From an uncultured Shimia sp. (GTDB lineage: Bacteria; Pseudomonadota; Alphaproteobacteria; Rhodobacterales; Rhodobacteraceae), in contig CALCOY010000014.1 in the NCBI GenBank assembly GCA_937897325.1, positions 162,270-226,269 on the forward strand: a DNA stretch of 64,000 nt, written 5' to 3'. The notes under the pieces are model-generated. The model ran no database searches, was not told where the DNA came from, and was given only the letters and a program-made list of their open reading frames with translations. Made by a program: the position numbers and the translations under genes. Positions 62,244-64,000 of the stretch are shown here, in pieces (within the stretch, counting starts at the first letter, position 1; the number at the start of each line of letters is the position of its first letter).

Positions 62244-63677
62244 ATGCATTGGCGCATCACGGTAGAAGCGATTGATCCGACCGATGAGGAATATCGGCAG
62301 GAGTTCCTGTTTGAGAAGGATCTCGATGGCTTGACCGATGGTCGCATTGGCTGTTCGATTGAGGACGGCAAAGAGATAATGCATAAAATCCAAAAGGCTG
62401 TCGTGCAGCGCGAGCTTGATCTCTGGGTGCGCTACAAGCGCGTCTGTCAGTGCTGTGGAGAACAACTGCCGATCAAGGACTACCAGACACGAAAGATACT
62501 GACGGTTTTCGGGGCGGTTCCGGTGACCTATCCTCGCCTGATAATCTGCCGAAGGTGTACGCCTTGGGCCAGCTTCACGTTCTCTCCAGCAGCGGATCTC
62601 TGTCCTGATCGCGCAACGCCCGAGCTGATTGAGCTGTCGGCGAAGCTCGGTGCCAAGCTAACCTACCGCGAGGCATCGGACATATTGTCGACATTCCTGC
62701 CCGATCAAATGTCGCGCAAGTTTACCACCCTTCGCCATCGCACGCTTTCGGTTGGAAAGCGTATCGAAGACGCTGAACGCAGTCGGCGCTGGCACGAGTT
62801 CTTGGCTAAAGAAGACCGCACCCAGCTGGAGTTTCATATGGAGGGCGATCCCGCGCGCGAATTCGTCTTCACCGTCGACACCGCGCATATTCCTTTGGTC
62901 AAGCGTTGGGGCGGGCGCACATTTGAGGCGGTTGTTGGTCATTGCGGACGCGGCGGTCGGGGAGATAGTCCCGGACCACTTTTCGCATTTGAGGGGACAC
63001 GGTTGGCTGAATTGGATGCGACCGCCGCACTGGCGTTGATGAATCAGGGATATGCCGGTCGAGGGGAGATCACGGTGATCTCGGACGGCGAAGAATGCCT
63101 CAAGCGCCTGACTGGCATGTTGCCGCAACCGGCCACTCACATTCTCGACTGGTTTCATATCTCAATGAAACTTCAGCCGCTGGCCCAGATGGCACTGACT
63201 GCGCCAGAGGGCCATGGTCTGTTCGAGCAAGACATCGACCGTATCAAATGGAGACTTTGGAACGGCCAACCGAAGCGTGCTCTGGATCTGATAGCTATCG
63301 TCAGAAGGGCGCTCTGCTCAGAGACAGATCACTGTTTCTGGGCCCAACGCGCAGACAAGCTCCTGGAGAAACTCAACACCTACATTGGCCGAAACAGTCG
63401 ATCCGTCATCAACTATTCCGAACGCCATCGTGCAGGACGACGCATCGCGACATCACCGGCAGAAGCAAGCGTGAACGCTCTCGTCGCCAAGCGGTTCGTC
63501 AAGAAACAGCAGATGCGATGGTCACGAACTGGCGCGCATTATCTCCTGAAAGTGCGCGCTGCAATGCTGAACGGTGATCTCCCGGAGCGAACCCAATATG
63601 TCCCGCCTGAAACCGACGGATCGCCCTGTGTAGCCAGCCTGCTGAACCCAACACCGCCACTCCTCAAGGCGACATGA
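62244..63677 (+). CDS. ISKra4-family transposase
   Basis: The 477-residue product from ATG 62244 (GGAGGG in front) has the family layout: N-terminal MHWRITVEAIDPTDEEYRQE, GRIGCSIEDGKEIMHKIQKA, a zinc-ribbon-like CQCCGEQLPIKDYQTRK, then the DDE catalytic parts FVFTVDTAHIP (first Asp), EITVISDGEECLKRL (second Asp) and the C-terminal SPAEASVNALVAKRFVKKQQ with the Glu, ending in RAAMLNGDL. No stop or frameshift interrupts it, so it may be active. An in-frame start at 62163 is possible but has no support. Confidence 0.92.
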   Translation: MHWRITVEAIDPTDEEYRQEFLFEKDLDGLTDGRIGCSIEDGKEIMHKIQKAVVQRELDLWVRYKRVCQCCGEQLPIKDYQTRKILTVFGAVPVTYPRLIICRRCTPWASFTFSPAADLCPDRATPELIELSAKLGAKLTYREASDILSTFLPDQMSRKFTTLRHRTLSVGKRIEDAERSRRWHEFLAKEDRTQLEFHMEGDPAREFVFTVDTAHIPLVKRWGGRTFEAVVGHCGRGGRGDSPGPLFAFEGTRLAELDATAALALMNQGYAGRGEITVISDGEECLKRLTGMLPQPATHILDWFHISMKLQPLAQMALTAPEGHGLFEQDIDRIKWRLWNGQPKRALDLIAIVRRALCSETDHCFWAQRADKLLEKLNTYIGRNSRSVINYSERHRAGRRIATSPAEASVNALVAKRFVKKQQMRWSRTGAHYLLKVRAAMLNGDLPERTQYVPPETDGSPCVASLLNPTPPLLKAT

Positions 63678-63755
63678 CCCCCGTTTTGAACGGTCTCCGT
63701 GGCGATCATCGACCGCGCAGGGCCACCGATGCTGAAGATGCTTCAACGGCACATG

Positions 63756-63765
63756 ATGGGGGACA
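63756..63765 (-). repeat. Right candidate terminal inverted repeat of the IS
   Basis: ATGGGGGACA, perfect inverse of 62111-62120, lying 78 bases after the transposase stop. Confidence 0.5.
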
Positions 63766-63929
63766 ACAAGAACCGATTTGTCATGGCAACTGACCATTTG
63801 GTCGCCCCAGCTCTCGAGTGGGGACCGCCCCAACAGTTCCAGCTGATATGAAACCCGGGCCCAAATTTCTCAGATCAAAGTACCAAAAGTGCTCAGAACG
63901 GCCGCATTCTCACATTTAAGTGCTAAGTG

Positions 63930-64000
63930 ACAGCTGGCGCTCGCTGGTAAGGTCGCAGCCGAAGGGATCTGCGGGATGGAGCTGGTCGAGGTCTCGCCTC
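63930..64000 (+). pseudogene. Possible tail of an agmatinase/ureohydrolase gene, cut by window end
   Basis: A plus-strand frame opens after a TGA and reads LALAGKVAAEGICGMELVEV then SP to the edge. The stretch resembles the C-terminal part of agmatinase-family proteins, in which a conserved VE(V/I)(N/A/S)PxYD motif follows. There is no start codon with a ribosome binding site and the gene core is missing. It could be a truncated remnant near the IS, but the evidence is a 23-residue likeness only. 63766-63929 holds no recognisable gene. Confidence 0.3.

Larger units (their letters stand above)
62111..63765 (+). mobile_element. ISKra4-family insertion sequence
   Basis: The element carries one transposase gene (62244-63677). 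Near the ends, TGTCCCCCAT at 62111-62120 is matched by its inverted copy ATGGGGGACA at 63756-63765. Outside these a short direct repeat ACAA (62107-62110 and 63766-63769) might be the target duplication, though four bases is near chance. The total of about 1.65 kb suits the family. Exact ends are not proven. Confidence 0.7.

Overview
The window looks like a chromosomal segment of a motile marine-type alphaproteobacterium, most likely Rhodobacteraceae (Roseobacter group). The reasons are the protein sequences, high GC, many ATGA/TGATG gene overlaps, the order of the flagellar genes, and the abundance of ABC and tripartite tricarboxylate transporters. No rRNA, tRNA or CRISPR array was found.

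1-18964 is a flagellar/motility island of about 19 kb in alternating blocks: fliI (cut by the window edge) on minus; rod, export and ring genes flgB-flgC-fliE-fliQ-flgF-flgG-flgA-flgH plus a fliL-like gene on plus; a fliJ-like gene, flhB, fliR, flhA, a lytic transglycosylase, a large periplasmic protein of unknown function, motA, motE-like, a PflI-like gene and fliL on minus; then fliF-fliH-fliN-fliP on plus. fliM, fliG, motB, flgI, hook and filament genes are not in the window.

18968-29820 holds glutathione-dependent formaldehyde dehydrogenase, an amidase, the four-gene Anbu cluster (COG2308 ATP-grasp, Alpha-E, transglutaminase-like, Anbu peptidase), an orphan pair of sugar ABC permeases, mtaB and dapF. 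DapF has Ser where the second catalytic Cys is expected. Upstream of dapF (29864-30522) lies what appears to be a decayed gene.

30658-39001 is one tightly packed minus-strand run: EEP-family phosphodiesterase, CDP-alcohol phosphatidyltransferase, membrane sulfatase/LtaS-like enzyme, LPG-synthase-TM protein, an NMT1-type ABC importer with a fused double permease, and a glycosyltransferase. It reads as an uncharacterised envelope-lipid or head-group system and is the best candidate here for something undescribed. 39078-41291 carries a YceI protein and two tandem paralogues of a family I do not recognise.

41434-47085 is a TctCBA transporter with an oxalate-CoA-ligase-like enzyme and a ketopantoate-reductase-family protein. 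47631-53515 has a CheB-CheR-PAS sensor protein without a kinase and a copper P-type ATPase. 53521-61821 is a LacI-controlled sugar/sugar-acid locus: ABC importer, cytochrome b561-like protein, idonate-type dehydrogenase and SMP-30 lactonase. The right end (about 62111-63765) is an ISKra4-family insertion sequence, followed by what may be the tail of a ureohydrolase gene.
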